From: an uncultured bacterium
Lineage (GTDB): Bacteria > Verrucomicrobiota > Lentisphaeria > Victivallales > UBA1829
Direction of reading: 5' to 3'
Assembly (NCBI GenBank): GCA_949290385.1
Contig: CASERY010000054.1
Location: 1 to 33,547 of the forward strand
DNA length: 33,547 nucleotides
A model generated the notes under the pieces. That model was given only the letters and a program-made list of their open reading frames with translations. It did no database searches and was not told the DNA's origin. Both the position numbers and the translations under genes were made by a program. Below, one piece after another: positions 1 to 9,670 of the stretch (the first letter of the stretch is position 1; every line of letters starts with the position of its first letter).

Positions 1-390
1 GTCCCCCCCCGCATAATTCTCTTTCATCCTCGTTCAATCTGTTGAATTTTCAGTTTGTACAGACTTTTTACGTGTGTCCATTTTTTCATGTTTTTTAGGA
101 TGGATGCTTTTGCTGGGACTTATTTTTTGATCGAAGGGAAGGTGTGCCGTTGTCTTGTCCACGAAGACTGGAAGATATCCTGTCCTTTTTCGTTCATGAA
201 GCAGAATCCGGTTTTCAAATTTCATACCACAGGCGTCCCAAGTTTACTCTTTTCCGTTTGTGAAATGGGATCCGGGTGTGAAAGAATTAGAATCCTGGAT
301 TGTATACCGGAGAGATGTTGTCATTGCCGGCATTTTGGGCAACATTGATGTTAGAAAAAACAAGGGGAAATGGTATCTGAGAACAGAATA

Positions 391-427
391 AAAAAACGGA
401 TTCCTTTGAAAAGTATGGAATCCGTTT
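391..427 (-). terminator. Intrinsic terminator downstream of gltX
   Basis: Read on the minus strand, ACGGATTCC pairs with GGAATCCGT across a loop of about 12 bases, followed at once by a run of T. It lies about 75 bases after the gltX TGA stop. Bases 1-390 show no convincing gene: the short open frames there lack a ribosome site and family features. Confidence 0.85.
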
Positions 428-499
428 TATCGGGAAGCCGATTGAAAAACTCTGATTCGAAGGAATAAAATGGAAAAACAATCGGCAGTCAGAATACCA

Positions 500-1981
500 T
501 CAGGAAAGTTTTGCAAGAGCTGTCTCAAGTCTTGCCAGACTTTCCTCCCTGCCCAGAAGAGCCATAAGGTCTGAAGCTCCGCCTGGCGTTGCCTTCAGTC
601 CGGATACCGCAAACAAAAGTGGCAGCATGACAGAGAGATATTTACAGGATCTTTCTGACGCACAGGCCGTAATGGCATCATTGATTGTTGCCGCATTCCA
701 AACCTTGAGTTCTGAAAGTCTTGGAATCATGATGGAAAGAATCTCTCTGGAACTTTCTGCGTTGACTTTGTTCTTCTTGTTGAAAAATAGATCGGGTCCG
801 TAATCCGGGCACTGAAGAAGAAAGGCTAGTTTTTCTCCGGCCTCAGACAGTTTGCTCAGCCTCGGTTGAAGCAGAGCTGCAAGCTGTTCCATTACAGGTT
901 CAAAACGGGTTCCCTGAAGATGGGTATAAGGCGCAATAAGCACTCCCAGCTGAGCCGGAGTCATTTTCCGGATGTACTCACCGTTGAGCCAGGCAAGTTT
1001 TTCGTAATCAAAAATGGCAGATGCCTTGTTGAGTCCGCTGATATTGAATGCTTCCACAAGTTCAGGCAGAGAAAAGATTTCCCGTTCATTTTTGGGGTTC
1101 CAGCCAAGAAGCGCAATATAGTTGACAATGGCTTCCGGCAGATATCCTTCCGCACAGAGATTTTCAAAACTGACAGATCCATGCCGTTTGGAGAGTTTTG
1201 CAACATTTCCTTCCGCATCCCTGCCCATAATAAGAGGCAGATGAACATAGACCGGTATTGTCCATCCGAATGCCTCATAAAGCATGTTGTATTTTGGCGT
1301 GGATGAAAGATATTCCGCCCCGCGGACAACATGGGTGATTCCCATGAGATGGTCATCGACCACATTGGCAAAGTTATAAGTGGGGAATCCATCCCGCTTA
1401 ATCAGGATCTGATCGTCCAGCACGTCATTTTTTATCGTGATCTCTCCAAAGACAGCATCCTGGTAGGTCGTGGATCCTTCCCGGTTGATTTTCTGGCGGA
1501 TGACAAACGGTTTTCCTGCCGCCAGATTCGCAGAAACTTCCTCCTGCGGAAGATTGCGGCAATGCCCGTTATAACCGGCAGAGAAAGACGCTTCTTCGGG
1601 CTCATGAGATTCTTCAAGGGGATCGGCTTTGTCACAAAAACAGTAGTAGGCGGCGCCTTTTTCTACGAGCATTTTTGCGTATTTCATATAAATGCCGGCA
1701 GCTTGTCTTTCGCTTTGAACATAGGGACCGCACGGACCGCCAACATCAGGTCCTTCATCGTGTTTCAGTCCGGCAGCATCCAGGGTTTTGTAGATGACTT
1801 CCACAGCCTGATCCACCATGCGTGTGCGATCGGTGTCCTCGATCCGGAGGATGAAGCTGCCTCCTTTGGACTTTGCAAGAAGATAAGCATAAAGGGCTGT
1901 CCGCAGATTGCCTACGTGCATCATGCCTGTGGGACTGGGAGCAAAACGGGTGCGTACAGAAGCAGTAAGTTCCTGATCCAT
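500..1981 (-). CDS. gltX: Glutamate--tRNA ligase (GluRS)
   Basis: Class I aminoacyl-tRNA synthetase that charges tRNA-Glu in the cytoplasm; in bacteria without GlnRS it also misacylates tRNA-Gln for GatCAB. The 493 residues match the usual bacterial length. The HIGH-like signature is HVGN at residues 22-25 within PSPTGMMHVGN, and the KMSKS-like loop is KLSKR at about 262-266. Zinc-type ligands are visible as C114, C116, Y137 and C141. The C-terminal third is the helical anticodon-binding region. GGAGG lies nine bases before the ATG, and the gene ends in TGA with no internal TAG. A histidine phosphatase gene lies 160 bases upstream on the same strand. Whether this enzyme discriminates between tRNA-Glu and tRNA-Gln cannot be read by eye, but it matters here because UAG appears to mean Gln. 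Confidence 0.97.
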   Translation of the reverse strand: MDQELTASVRTRFAPSPTGMMHVGNLRTALYAYLLAKSKGGSFILRIEDTDRTRMVDQAVEVIYKTLDAAGLKHDEGPDVGGPCGPYVQSERQAAGIYMKYAKMLVEKGAAYYCFCDKADPLEESHEPEEASFSAGYNGHCRNLPQEEVSANLAAGKPFVIRQKINREGSTTYQDAVFGEITIKNDVLDDQILIKRDGFPTYNFANVVDDHLMGITHVVRGAEYLSSTPKYNMLYEAFGWTIPVYVHLPLIMGRDAEGNVAKLSKRHGSVSFENLCAEGYLPEAIVNYIALLGWNPKNEREIFSLPELVEAFNISGLNKASAIFDYEKLAWLNGEYIRKMTPAQLGVLIAPYTHLQGTRFEPVMEQLAALLQPRLSKLSEAGEKLAFLLQCPDYGPDLFFNKKNKVNAESSREILSIMIPRLSELKVWNAATINDAITACASERSCKYLSVMLPLLFAVSGLKATPGGASDLMALLGREESLARLETALAKLS

Positions 1982-2063
1982 GAATGGATTCCTCCGGTAA
2001 TATGGATTTTCTGTTGAAAAGAACTAATATACTTTCAAAAGGGAAATAATCAAGGATGAAAGC

Positions 2064-2090
2064 CATGGGCAAAAGAGTCTTTGCACCATG
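2064..2090. repeat. Imperfect inverted repeat upstream of gltX
   Basis: CATGGGCAAAAGA and TCTTTGCACCATG form a near-perfect 13-base inverted repeat with two mismatches and almost no loop. It sits between the histidine phosphatase stop and the gltX start. No T run follows on the minus strand, so an operator or mRNA hairpin is more likely than a terminator. The function is unknown. Confidence 0.45.
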
Positions 2091-2141
2091 CCCGCCAAGG
2101 TAGATTGCTCCCTCAACAGAAAAACCGTAAATGCTGTTGAA

Positions 2142-2855
2142 TCAGAGGTCGATCCTGTTTTGAAACTGGTAGGGCAGAGAATTATCCAGAAGAAGATGAG
2201 AGTTGTCCGAAAAAGCAATGCATCGCGGGGCTGTAAGGCCGTCCGGGTTATTTTTGAATTCAAAGATGGAGACCCCTGCATGATTTACATCAAAAGCACT
2301 CCAGAACAAATGCGGAGGAAGGTTCAGTAGATAAGGAAACCAAAGCAGGGAAAAACCTTGATGACAGAACAGTGCTACACGTCCTTCATTTGGATGGATT
2401 ATCTTATAGACAGAACCAGTTCTCTGATAACCAAGCCGTTCAAGAAATGCGTCTGATTCCTTCTGGATTCGGGTCATTGCCCGTTCGGTATCCAGTTTTT
2501 CCAGAGAGCGGGCCTTTTTCCAGTTTGCAAATCCCAGAAGCTCATCACCGTTTTGCCGGAAAAGTGTGTTCTGACTGCTGAAAATCCAGCGTCTGCTGCC
2601 ATCCTCCTGCTGTACGGAAAGATCCTGCCACGCAAGATTTTCACTGGTCCATTCTTCAATTTCCACCGGAAGATGCAGTACTTCACTGGTAGGCTTGGCT
2701 GTTTGCTGCGCCCGGATCAGGGGAGAGGAATAGATCCTGTCCAGTCCATGGATGGCAAAACGTTTTGCAAGCGCTTGCGCCTGGAGTCTGCCTTTGGGTG
2801 TGAGAGAGTCCGGATCGTAAATGGGATCCCCGTGGCGGATTACAAAAAGAAGCAT
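2142..2855 (-). CDS. Histidine phosphatase superfamily protein
   Basis: A 237-residue protein of the phosphoglycerate-mutase-like histidine phosphatase superfamily. The phospho-acceptor motif RHG is at residues 7-9, and YSSPLIRAQQTA a little further on is the conserved RAxQTA block. The second catalytic histidine is probably in FCHQGF near residue 164. The start ATG follows GGAGAAAAAA. The gene ends in TGA and contains no TAG. The physiological substrate cannot be deduced. It lies upstream of gltX on the same strand and may be co-transcribed with it. Confidence 0.9.
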   Translation of the reverse strand: MLLFVIRHGDPIYDPDSLTPKGRLQAQALAKRFAIHGLDRIYSSPLIRAQQTAKPTSEVLHLPVEIEEWTSENLAWQDLSVQQEDGSRRWIFSSQNTLFRQNGDELLGFANWKKARSLEKLDTERAMTRIQKESDAFLERLGYQRTGSVYKIIHPNEGRVALFCHQGFSLLWFPYLLNLPPHLFWSAFDVNHAGVSIFEFKNNPDGLTAPRCIAFSDNSHLLLDNSLPYQFQNRIDL

Positions 2856-3049
2856 TTTTTTCTCCTTCTGATTGTCGGCATGGTCTGTTTGTACAGAATT
2901 TTGGGACGATGGATATATTTCAGGAAATCATACTGCAGACCGCGGCAAGCTATGCTAATGTATCATTGCCTAAAGAAAAAACAAGCCTTTTTTTCAGAAT
3001 GGACTGAAGTGAAAACGCGTCTGAAATCCGAATGAATATCCGGGATCAT

Positions 3050-3100
3050 AAAAAAATCCCGCAGGATACTGCCACGTAAACAGCTCTTATCCTGCGGGGA
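3050..3100 (-). terminator. Intrinsic terminator after the first Gfo/Idh/MocA gene
   Basis: On the minus strand TCCCGCAGGATA pairs perfectly with its complement across a loop of about 20 bases, followed by seven T. It lies about 80 bases beyond the TAA stop at 3180-3182. Confidence 0.85.
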
Positions 3101-3179
3101 CAAATGGAGTTCCGTCGGAATCTATGTAGATGAGAAGAGGTGTCTCTACTGCTGTTTTTTCCAGGCGGAAGCAAAGATT

Positions 3180-4361
3180 TTACTTTTTCTAATTGGCAAA
3201 GGATTTGCTGAAGTCATCACCGGCTGTCATATTTTTCCCTTCAGTTTTCTGGAAAGAAGAATGTTCAATCAGTTCCTGAAGTTTTGCCCAGAAAGCATCT
3301 CCATCCAAGGGCAGTTTTACATCGGAATGTGTCAGCGATGAATACAGCATGGCATTCGCCAGTTCCACAGAATTCAATCCTTCTTCGGCGTGGGCAATGA
3401 GTTCTGTCCCGTGAAGAATGGCAGAGGCAAAGTTCTCAAGAATTCCTTTGTGTCCGGGGCCTGGATCCGGCTGCGTGGGGATCGTGACAACCCAGTAGGG
3501 CGGAAATCCGAAAAGAACGTCTGTGTGTTCCCGGAAGTCTGTCGTGGTAATTTCATTCCTCAGGAATTCAATTTTATCGTTTTCCACAACGACGCGTCCG
3601 CGGTCGCAGGTAATTTCAAGACGGTTTGTTCCAGGAGCTTCACCCGTGGAGGTGATGAAAACAGCAGTTTTCCCATCCGGATACTCAAAGAATGCGGTGA
3701 CCTCATCTTCCACTTCAATCCGGTGATATTTTCCAATGGCGCAGTTTGCATGGACCGTGGACGGCATTCCGAAAAGCCATTGAAAAAGGTCGATGTGGTG
3801 CGGACTCTGATTCAGAAGAACACCTCCGCCTTCGCCTTTCCAGGTGGCTCTCCAGGTACCTGAATCGTAATAAGCCTGGCTGCGGAACCAACTGGTGACA
3901 ATCCAGTTGATCCGCATAATTTTGCCGAATGCACCCTGTTGAATCAATTCTCTGAGTTTTATGTAAATCGGGGTAAGGCGCATTTGAAACATAGCGGCAA
4001 AAACACGGTCCGGATGTTCTTTGTGTGCCTGAATCATTTTCAGAACATCATTTTTATGGACTCCCACAGGTTTTTCCGTCAGCACATGAAGATTGTGATT
4101 CAGCGCACTGATTGCTATGGGCGTATGAGAGTAATGCGGAACAGCAATGGTAACAGCCTCAACAAGGCCGGACTTAATCAGTTCATCTGCATCGGTAAAA
4201 TATGGAACTGCATATTGTTTGCCGTATTTTTCCGCGCGTTCGGGAAGAATATCGCAGCAGGCGGCAAGTTCCATTTCGGGGATTTGAGAAATCAGCGAGA
4301 GATGTCCGGATCCCATATTGCCGAGTCCGATAACACCAACTTTAACTTTTTTTTCAGACAT
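3180..4361 (-). CDS. Gfo/Idh/MocA-family oxidoreductase (one in-frame TAG)
   Basis: NAD(P)-dependent sugar or cyclitol dehydrogenase family. The Rossmann motif GLGNMG is at residues 12-17, and the EKP motif with its catalytic-type lysine at 97 is in LTEKPVG. A downstream block GGVLLNQSPHHIDLF holds the conserved Asp/His region. Start choice: ATG at 4361 (MSEKKVKV) is preceded by GAAAGGTTG, while the ATG at 4382 overlaps that ribosome site. Near the end the frame reads Asn-TAG-Lys-Lys-TAA, with TAG at 3189-3191 (codon 391). Ending at TAA gives 393 residues, with a basic C-terminus. Under the standard code the protein would be three residues shorter and just as plausible, so this TAG alone is weak evidence for recoding. 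The substrate is unknown. Confidence 0.93.
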
Positions 4362-4554
4362 AGCAGAACAACCTTTCATCATGGTTTCAAAGTGGAATAT
4401 GACTGAAACATATCATTTTTCCTGTTTTTTGCAATGACATTTTTCTGAAAAGCGAACTTTAGATTCCAGGAAGTACCGGCAATTTCTCAGAGTGACTCCT
4501 GTTTTGTGTATAGTTATCCTTTTTTCAGGAATGGATACGGTCTTCCTTTTCTTG

Positions 4555-4598
4555 AAAAAATCCCCCCTTCATCCCGGTGCCGGGACAAAGGGGGGATC
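4555..4598 (-). terminator. Intrinsic terminator after the isomerase-dehydrogenase pair
   Basis: On the minus strand ATCCCCCCTT and its complement flank an inner GTCCCGG/CCGGGAT hairpin and are followed by six T. It is a strong GC-rich terminator about 30 bases after the TAA stop at 4630-4632. Confidence 0.92.
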
Positions 4599-4629
4599 TA
4601 TTCTATACTGTGGATATTCAGCAAAAGTC

Positions 4630-5721
4630 TTATTTAACTTTTACGGTTTTTCCATGAGCTTCCGCTGACTTGATTTCAAGTTCAATCATGCGGATCGTAT
4701 CACGGGTGCTCTCCGGATTGGATATGACCGGTTTCTTCCCGGCTTTGACACATTTTGCAAAGTAGGCAATTTCATTGAAGTACATGTTTTTGCCTTTTGC
4801 CGGTATTGTTTTCACGGGCTTGTCCAACTGATAGACTGTCAGTCCGTCCGGACCGATTTCAAGGGTGGCTTTTTCAAATACAGCCGCAACATTTACAGAG
4901 AATTTATGTCTGGCCCAGCTACCCTCGGAAGAAACCAGCGGGCCTCCGTCCGGATAGTTGTAATAGGAAATGGAGTCATCAAAACCGCCACTCATGACCT
5001 TGACTCCGTGACAGACAACAGATTCAGGCATGCCCAGCATGAAAATGACAAAGTCAATATCATGCAGATGCAGATCCATGAGGGCGCCTCCGCTGCGTGC
5101 CACATCCCGGAACCAGCCACCGGGACATCCTCCCAGACGTCTCATATCCAGCCTGAGGAGCTTGCCGTATTTCCCGGAATCGTAAGCTTTTTTGATGGCA
5201 TTGAAGGATTCGTCAAAGCGCAGACACTGGGCAATCATCAGAGACTTGCCGGTTTCCTTGCTGACCTGGATCATTCTGTCAGCATCTTTGGAATTCAGTG
5301 CCATCGGTTTTTCACAGATGACGTTAAACCCATCCTTCATGGCACGGATGGCATATTCACAATGGAGATCTGTGGGAAGACAGATGTCAATATAAGCCAG
5401 ATCCGGCTCATTTTTGATGAGTTCTTCGTAACACAGGTATTTGTGGAGACTGTTCACGTCGGTTTTACCGGAATTGCCAATATTAATGGTAATATTGTCG
5501 AGTTCCAGTTTTTTCGGATCAATGTCGCAGAGTGCAACCAGTTCCACATCGGGCTGTTCTGCATACTGGGAAGCATGGCAGTGCCCCATGCCTCCAAAGC
5601 CCAGAATTGCAGCCTTGATTTTTCTGTTTTTCCCAGCAGTCTTTTTTGCCGCCGGAGCTTTTGCCTTTGCTGTCTTGTCTGAACAGACAGTTTTTGCTGC
5701 TTTTACAGCTTTTGCAGTCAT
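4630..5721 (-). CDS. Gfo/Idh/MocA-family oxidoreductase with Lys/Ala-rich N-terminal extension
   Basis: A 363-residue NAD(P)-dependent dehydrogenase-family protein. The nucleotide motif GFGGMGHCH comes only after about 40 residues because an N-terminal tract rich in Lys and Ala (roughly residues 2-34) precedes it. The EKPMAL motif and the Asp/His block GGALMDLHLHDID follow in normal order. The start is supported by GAGGA eight bases before the ATG, so the extension is probably translated. It ends in TAA without any TAG. It starts 18 bases after the isomerase stop, so the two are almost certainly one transcript. Such dehydrogenase-isomerase pairs act on inositols, 3-keto-glycosides or related sugars; the exact substrate is not visible. 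Confidence 0.92.
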   Translation of the reverse strand: MTAKAVKAAKTVCSDKTAKAKAPAAKKTAGKNRKIKAAILGFGGMGHCHASQYAEQPDVELVALCDIDPKKLELDNITINIGNSGKTDVNSLHKYLCYEELIKNEPDLAYIDICLPTDLHCEYAIRAMKDGFNVICEKPMALNSKDADRMIQVSKETGKSLMIAQCLRFDESFNAIKKAYDSGKYGKLLRLDMRRLGGCPGGWFRDVARSGGALMDLHLHDIDFVIFMLGMPESVVCHGVKVMSGGFDDSISYYNYPDGGPLVSSEGSWARHKFSVNVAAVFEKATLEIGPDGLTVYQLDKPVKTIPAKGKNMYFNEIAYFAKCVKAGKKPVISNPESTRDTIRMIELEIKSAEAHGKTVKVK

Positions 5722-5739
5722 GATGCCAGTCCTCTTTTC

Positions 5740-6615
5740 TCAGTAAAGTTTTTCAAGCTGGTATTGCAGGAATGCAATGGCAATTTTAATGTCTCTGGCA
5801 GGATTTTCACCGCATTCGCGTTCAATGGTCAGATAACCGTCGTAACCGTGATCCTTCAGAGCCTTGAGGTACTCTTCCCAGGGAACGAGGCCTTTGCCCA
5901 GCGGAACTTCCTTGAAGCCGGAGGCGCGTGCGGAGATTTCGCGCGCGGAACCATCCAGATTGCGCATGCCGTAAAATCTGGCGGCACTGCCCATGTGGGT
6001 ATTGATGGAATCTTTGGCATGGGTATGGAAAATGTAGTCGGCAAGAGTTTCCACTGCGTAGACGGGATCTTCACAGGAAACACCGCGCAGATTGGCAGGG
6101 TCAAGGTTGACGCCCAGTGCCGGACAGTCAACATCCTGAATGAAGCGTTTCAAGGTATCTGCCAGTTCCGGACCGGTTTCGATGGCGAAACGGAGGCCAA
6201 GGCTCTAAGCGTGCTGAGCGGCTTTGCGTACGGAGGAAACCATGGGTTCGTAGACGGGATCCTGAGGACTGTCCGGAACACAACCGATGTGCGTGGTCAT
6301 AACTGTGACTCCGCCAAGTTTTGCCATGTTGTCCAGCACTTTTTTCGTGACATCAACGCGTTCCTGGCTTTCAGAGGGAACCTGGAAGGATTTTCCGCAG
6401 ATGTCGCCGCAGACGGCTGTGATTTCAAGATTGTTTGCCTGACATGTTTCACGGATCTGTTTGATTTCATCATCTTTGAGTGCGGTGAAATCATATCCGT
6501 GTCCGCCGTGTCCACCGTAAATCTGGACGCCTTGTGCGCCGATTTTAGCTGCTTCCGCGATTCCTTCGAGCAGAGGTTTTCCAAGGAGTTCCGGAATGAC
6601 GCCGATTTTCATCAT
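5740..6615 (-). CDS. Sugar phosphate isomerase/epimerase, AP-endonuclease-2 fold (one in-frame TAG)
   Basis: A TIM-barrel xylose-isomerase-like protein of 291 residues if TAG at 6205-6207 (codon 137) is read as an amino acid. Upstream of it are the N-terminal barrel strands (KIGVIPELL and GAQGVQIYGGHGG). Downstream, in the same frame and with no gap, come RFAIETG with a metal-ligand-type Glu, the HTHAKD motif, and YLTIERECG near the C-terminus. Neither half is a complete barrel. The local reading is AAQHA-TAG-SLGLRFAIETG, where Gln would suit a surface helix just before the strand. AAGGA precedes the ATG at 6615, and the gene ends in TGA. It is the upstream partner of the dehydrogenase that follows. 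Confidence 0.93.
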
Positions 6616-6802
6616 GATAAAAATTCCTTCTGTTTGTGATAGCTTGTTTTATCGTAGAATTTGATCTTATGCGTTTTCTGAATTCAAGAGAATCCATGAC
6701 TTTACTGTACGTCTTTTCCTGTAAATAGCAAAGGTTCTTTTCAAGGAAAATGATAAATAATGAATATTTTCCTCTCGAATCCGGAAGAGTGTTTCTCTGC
6801 GC

Positions 6803-8212
6803 TTACAACCTGTTGCCGGAAGATGCAAAAAGTCCTTTTTCCCGGCCGATTTTTCTGAACATGAAACAGGAGAACAGTGCTGCGCAGAATTCTGAAATCA
6901 CAAATGCCCACCAGACCATGGCCGTACATTTCAGTGCCCCGATCCATGCCAGCGGCAGAAGAATAACCACCATGCGGAGCAGGGATACTGCAAGGCTGCA
7001 GAAACCGTGCCCCAGCGCCTGAAAGATTCCGCAGAGAATGATATTAACACCTGCAAAGACGAATCCTGCTGCAATGATTCTGAGCATGGGAATCCCAAGC
7101 TGAAGCATGGCGGAATCGGCCTTGAACATTTCCAGCAGTGCTCCGGGAAAGATTTCAAGAAGAATGGTTCCCGCAAGCATAATGCAGAACATGATTTTCA
7201 GCGCGGCATAAACGGTTTGCCGTATCCTGTCTGCCCTGCCTGCTCCATAATTGAATGCCGCAATGGGGATGATGCCGTTGTTCAATCCGAATACAGGCAT
7301 GTAAATAAAGTTCTGAAGACGGTAGAAAATCCCGAATACGGCAATGAGCAAGGCAGCCTGAACGGGTGTTCGGGTTGTTTTGAAAATAGTGTTGATTCCG
7401 ATGAGCATGACAACCTGGAGAGACTGCATGATAATGGCAGGGAATCCTACGGAATAAATTTTACGGATCATCTGAAAATCCGGTCTGAATCCCTTCATGG
7501 AGAAGGAAATTTCCTTGTTGATGTGCAAATTCAGATACAGTGCAAAAAGCATGGATGAAATCTGCCCGATAACGGTTGCTGCAGCGGCTCCTTTGACTCC
7601 GTAGTCGAAGGTGTAGATCAGCAGGGGATCCAGAATCAGATTGACTGCTGCGCCCAGCATCTGGGTCATCATGGAACAGGTGGTTTTTCCTGTGGCCTGG
7701 AGCATCCGTTCAAAGACAAACTCTCCGATTTTTCCGAAGGAGAACAGCAGACAGATGGAAAGATATTCAGATCCGAGTTTTCTGATTTCCGGCGTATCGG
7801 TTTGCAGTCGGAAATAGAGATCCGTGAAAAAAAGTCCGAACAGGGCGGCGGCGATATAACATATGAGACCGATGAAAATGCTGTTGGCAGCTGTCTTGTT
7901 GACTGATGCCTGATCGCGCATGCCCAAAAAACGGGAAAGCTGTGCATTCATTCCAACACCGGTTCCGACCATGATGCAGATAATCAGCAGTTGAACAGCA
8001 TAAGCAATAGTAACCGCGGCCACGGCATTGCTGCTGTTCGGCAGGTGGGCAATGAACAGCGTGTCTGCCACATAGTAAAAAGCCTGGACCAGCATGGAGA
8101 CCATGATGGGGAGAGACATGGTGATGACCAGTTTTGTTACAGGCATGACGCCCATTTTATTGACAGGAAGAGGCGTCTGGTTTTGGGAAAGATGATTTTC
8201 AGCAGAATTCAT
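6803..8212 (-). CDS. MATE-family multidrug/sodium antiporter
   Basis: Inner-membrane efflux protein of the MATE (MatE) family, about 469 residues. It contains roughly 12 hydrophobic segments arranged as two homologous halves; TKLVITMSLPIMVSMLVQ at the start of the first half is typical. I place the start at ATG 8212 (MNSAENHL), since GGAGAAACC lies directly before it; an ATG at 8233 is the alternative. It ends in TAA with no internal TAG. Substrates cannot be inferred. No regulator is adjacent. Confidence 0.92.
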   Translation of the reverse strand: MNSAENHLSQNQTPLPVNKMGVMPVTKLVITMSLPIMVSMLVQAFYYVADTLFIAHLPNSSNAVAAVTIAYAVQLLIICIMVGTGVGMNAQLSRFLGMRDQASVNKTAANSIFIGLICYIAAALFGLFFTDLYFRLQTDTPEIRKLGSEYLSICLLFSFGKIGEFVFERMLQATGKTTCSMMTQMLGAAVNLILDPLLIYTFDYGVKGAAAATVIGQISSMLFALYLNLHINKEISFSMKGFRPDFQMIRKIYSVGFPAIIMQSLQVVMLIGINTIFKTTRTPVQAALLIAVFGIFYRLQNFIYMPVFGLNNGIIPIAAFNYGAGRADRIRQTVYAALKIMFCIMLAGTILLEIFPGALLEMFKADSAMLQLGIPMLRIIAAGFVFAGVNIILCGIFQALGHGFCSLAVSLLRMVVILLPLAWIGALKCTAMVWWAFVISEFCAALFSCFMFRKIGREKGLFASSGNRL

Positions 8213-8371
8213 GGTTTCTCCGGGATGCTGCAATTTTTCGCGGGGAAGATGGAAAATGAAGACATCCTGATTTTTCTTTTTGTCTTTTTATCTATTTATT
8301 TCATTTGGAGTTGTTCTGCCGCAGATGCGGGTTCCCGATCCTGATGTGATGAATGAACGTTTGCTGTGAAG

Positions 8372-8405
8372 AAAAAACCGTTCTCCGGATGGGGAGAACG
8401 GTTTC
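8372..8405 (-). terminator. Intrinsic terminator after the aminotransferase
   Basis: On the minus strand AACCGTTCTCC pairs with GGAGAACGGTT around a short loop (CCAT) and runs into TTTTTT. It lies about 70 bases after the aminotransferase stop. Confidence 0.92.
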
Positions 8406-8476
8406 CCGTTTTTAATCGTGCAAAATCTAGTCAGCCAGGCTGAAACAACAGATATCAGGAGAATTTTTCCTACAGA

Positions 8477-9670
8477 TTATCCTTTAACTGCCTGTACTGC
8501 GCGTTTGAAGGATTCCGCAGAGTTCCGGATAACCTTTTCTCCGACACAGAAGGAAAGACGGAAGTAACCCGGAAGGCCGAATCCTTTACCAGCCACTGCA
8601 AGCACCCGTTCATTGAGAAGTGCATTAATAAATACGGATTCATCCTCTACAGGAGATTTCGGGAAGAAATAGAATGCCCCACGCGGAAGGAAATATTCAA
8701 TGCCGGCATCATCCAGAACTTGGGCCATAACATCGCGTCTTCTGCGGTAGATTTCCGGATCCACCTGGCTGTTTTCACAGGCAATAATAATTTTCTGTGC
8801 GATTGCCGGGGTATTGATGAAGCCGAGAATACGGTTTGCAAGAATCAATCCTGCAACAAGTTCATCTCCGTTTTCAAGTTCCGGATTGACCGCAATGTAA
8901 CCGGCACGCTCTCCAGCGAGAGAAAGGCTCTTGGAGAAGGAACCGATGATGACAGAAGCATCATAAACAGAAAATACGCACGGGATTTCCTCATGATCGA
9001 AATTCAGAAAACGGTACGGCTCATCGGAAATCATGTAAATGATTCTGCCGTTCTTTTCAGAATGCTGTTTCAAAATGGCTCCGAGCAGTGCAAGTTCGTC
9101 ATGGGAATAAATCTGACCTGTCGGATTATTGGGGGAATTGATAATAATGGCTCTGGTTTTTTCTGTAATGGCTTTCTCAATGGCTTCAAGATCCAGTTTG
9201 AAGTCGGGCAATTTCGAGGGAACAGGAATCAGGACTCCTCCAAAATTTCCCGCATAGCTGCCATATTCCACGAAATAGGGGGATGGGCAGAGAATCTCGT
9301 CGCCCGGAGTGAGTACGGCGCGCATGAAAACATTGAGACCGCCTGCTGCTCCGCAGGTTCCGATAATCTTTGCAGGAGGAATTTCAAAATTCTGCTCTCT
9401 GGAAAGTCGTCTGGAGAGCGACTGGCGCATTTCCGGATATCCGGCATTGGGCATGTATCCCAGAGAGAAGGGCTGACTGGAATCCTGTGCAATCTGACGA
9501 AGTGCTGTTCCAACCGCATCCGGAGGAGGCAGATCGGGATTCCCGAGGCTGAAATCGTAAACATTGTCTGCCCCGTATTTCTTCTTGAGTTCAATGCCGG
9601 CCTCAAACATTTTCCGGATAGCGGAGGATCCGGAGAGCATTCCATGAACCTGATCAGATAATAAATTCAT
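8477..9670 (-). CDS. Pyridoxal-phosphate aminotransferase, class I/II
   Basis: Fold-type I PLP enzyme of 397 residues. NSPNNPTG carries the Asn that contacts PLP, SDEPYR carries the conserved Asp and Tyr, and SFSKSLSLAGER contains the Schiff-base lysine (Lys247 with this start). YFRLSF carries the substrate-carboxylate Arg. I chose ATG 9670 (MNLLSDQVHG), which has GGGAG about 11 bases upstream, over the longer frame beginning at 9739. The gene ends in TAA with no TAG. It resembles aspartate/alanine-type aminotransferases, but the amino-acid substrate is not determinable. The 325 bases to the divergent rnr gene must hold both promoters; that stretch is AT-rich and no gene is seen in it. Confidence 0.93.
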   Translation of the reverse strand: MNLLSDQVHGMLSGSSAIRKMFEAGIELKKKYGADNVYDFSLGNPDLPPPDAVGTALRQIAQDSSQPFSLGYMPNAGYPEMRQSLSRRLSREQNFEIPPAKIIGTCGAAGGLNVFMRAVLTPGDEILCPSPYFVEYGSYAGNFGGVLIPVPSKLPDFKLDLEAIEKAITEKTRAIIINSPNNPTGQIYSHDELALLGAILKQHSEKNGRIIYMISDEPYRFLNFDHEEIPCVFSVYDASVIIGSFSKSLSLAGERAGYIAVNPELENGDELVAGLILANRILGFINTPAIAQKIIIACENSQVDPEIYRRRRDVMAQVLDDAGIEYFLPRGAFYFFPKSPVEDESVFINALLNERVLAVAGKGFGLPGYFRLSFCVGEKVIRNSAESFKRAVQAVKG

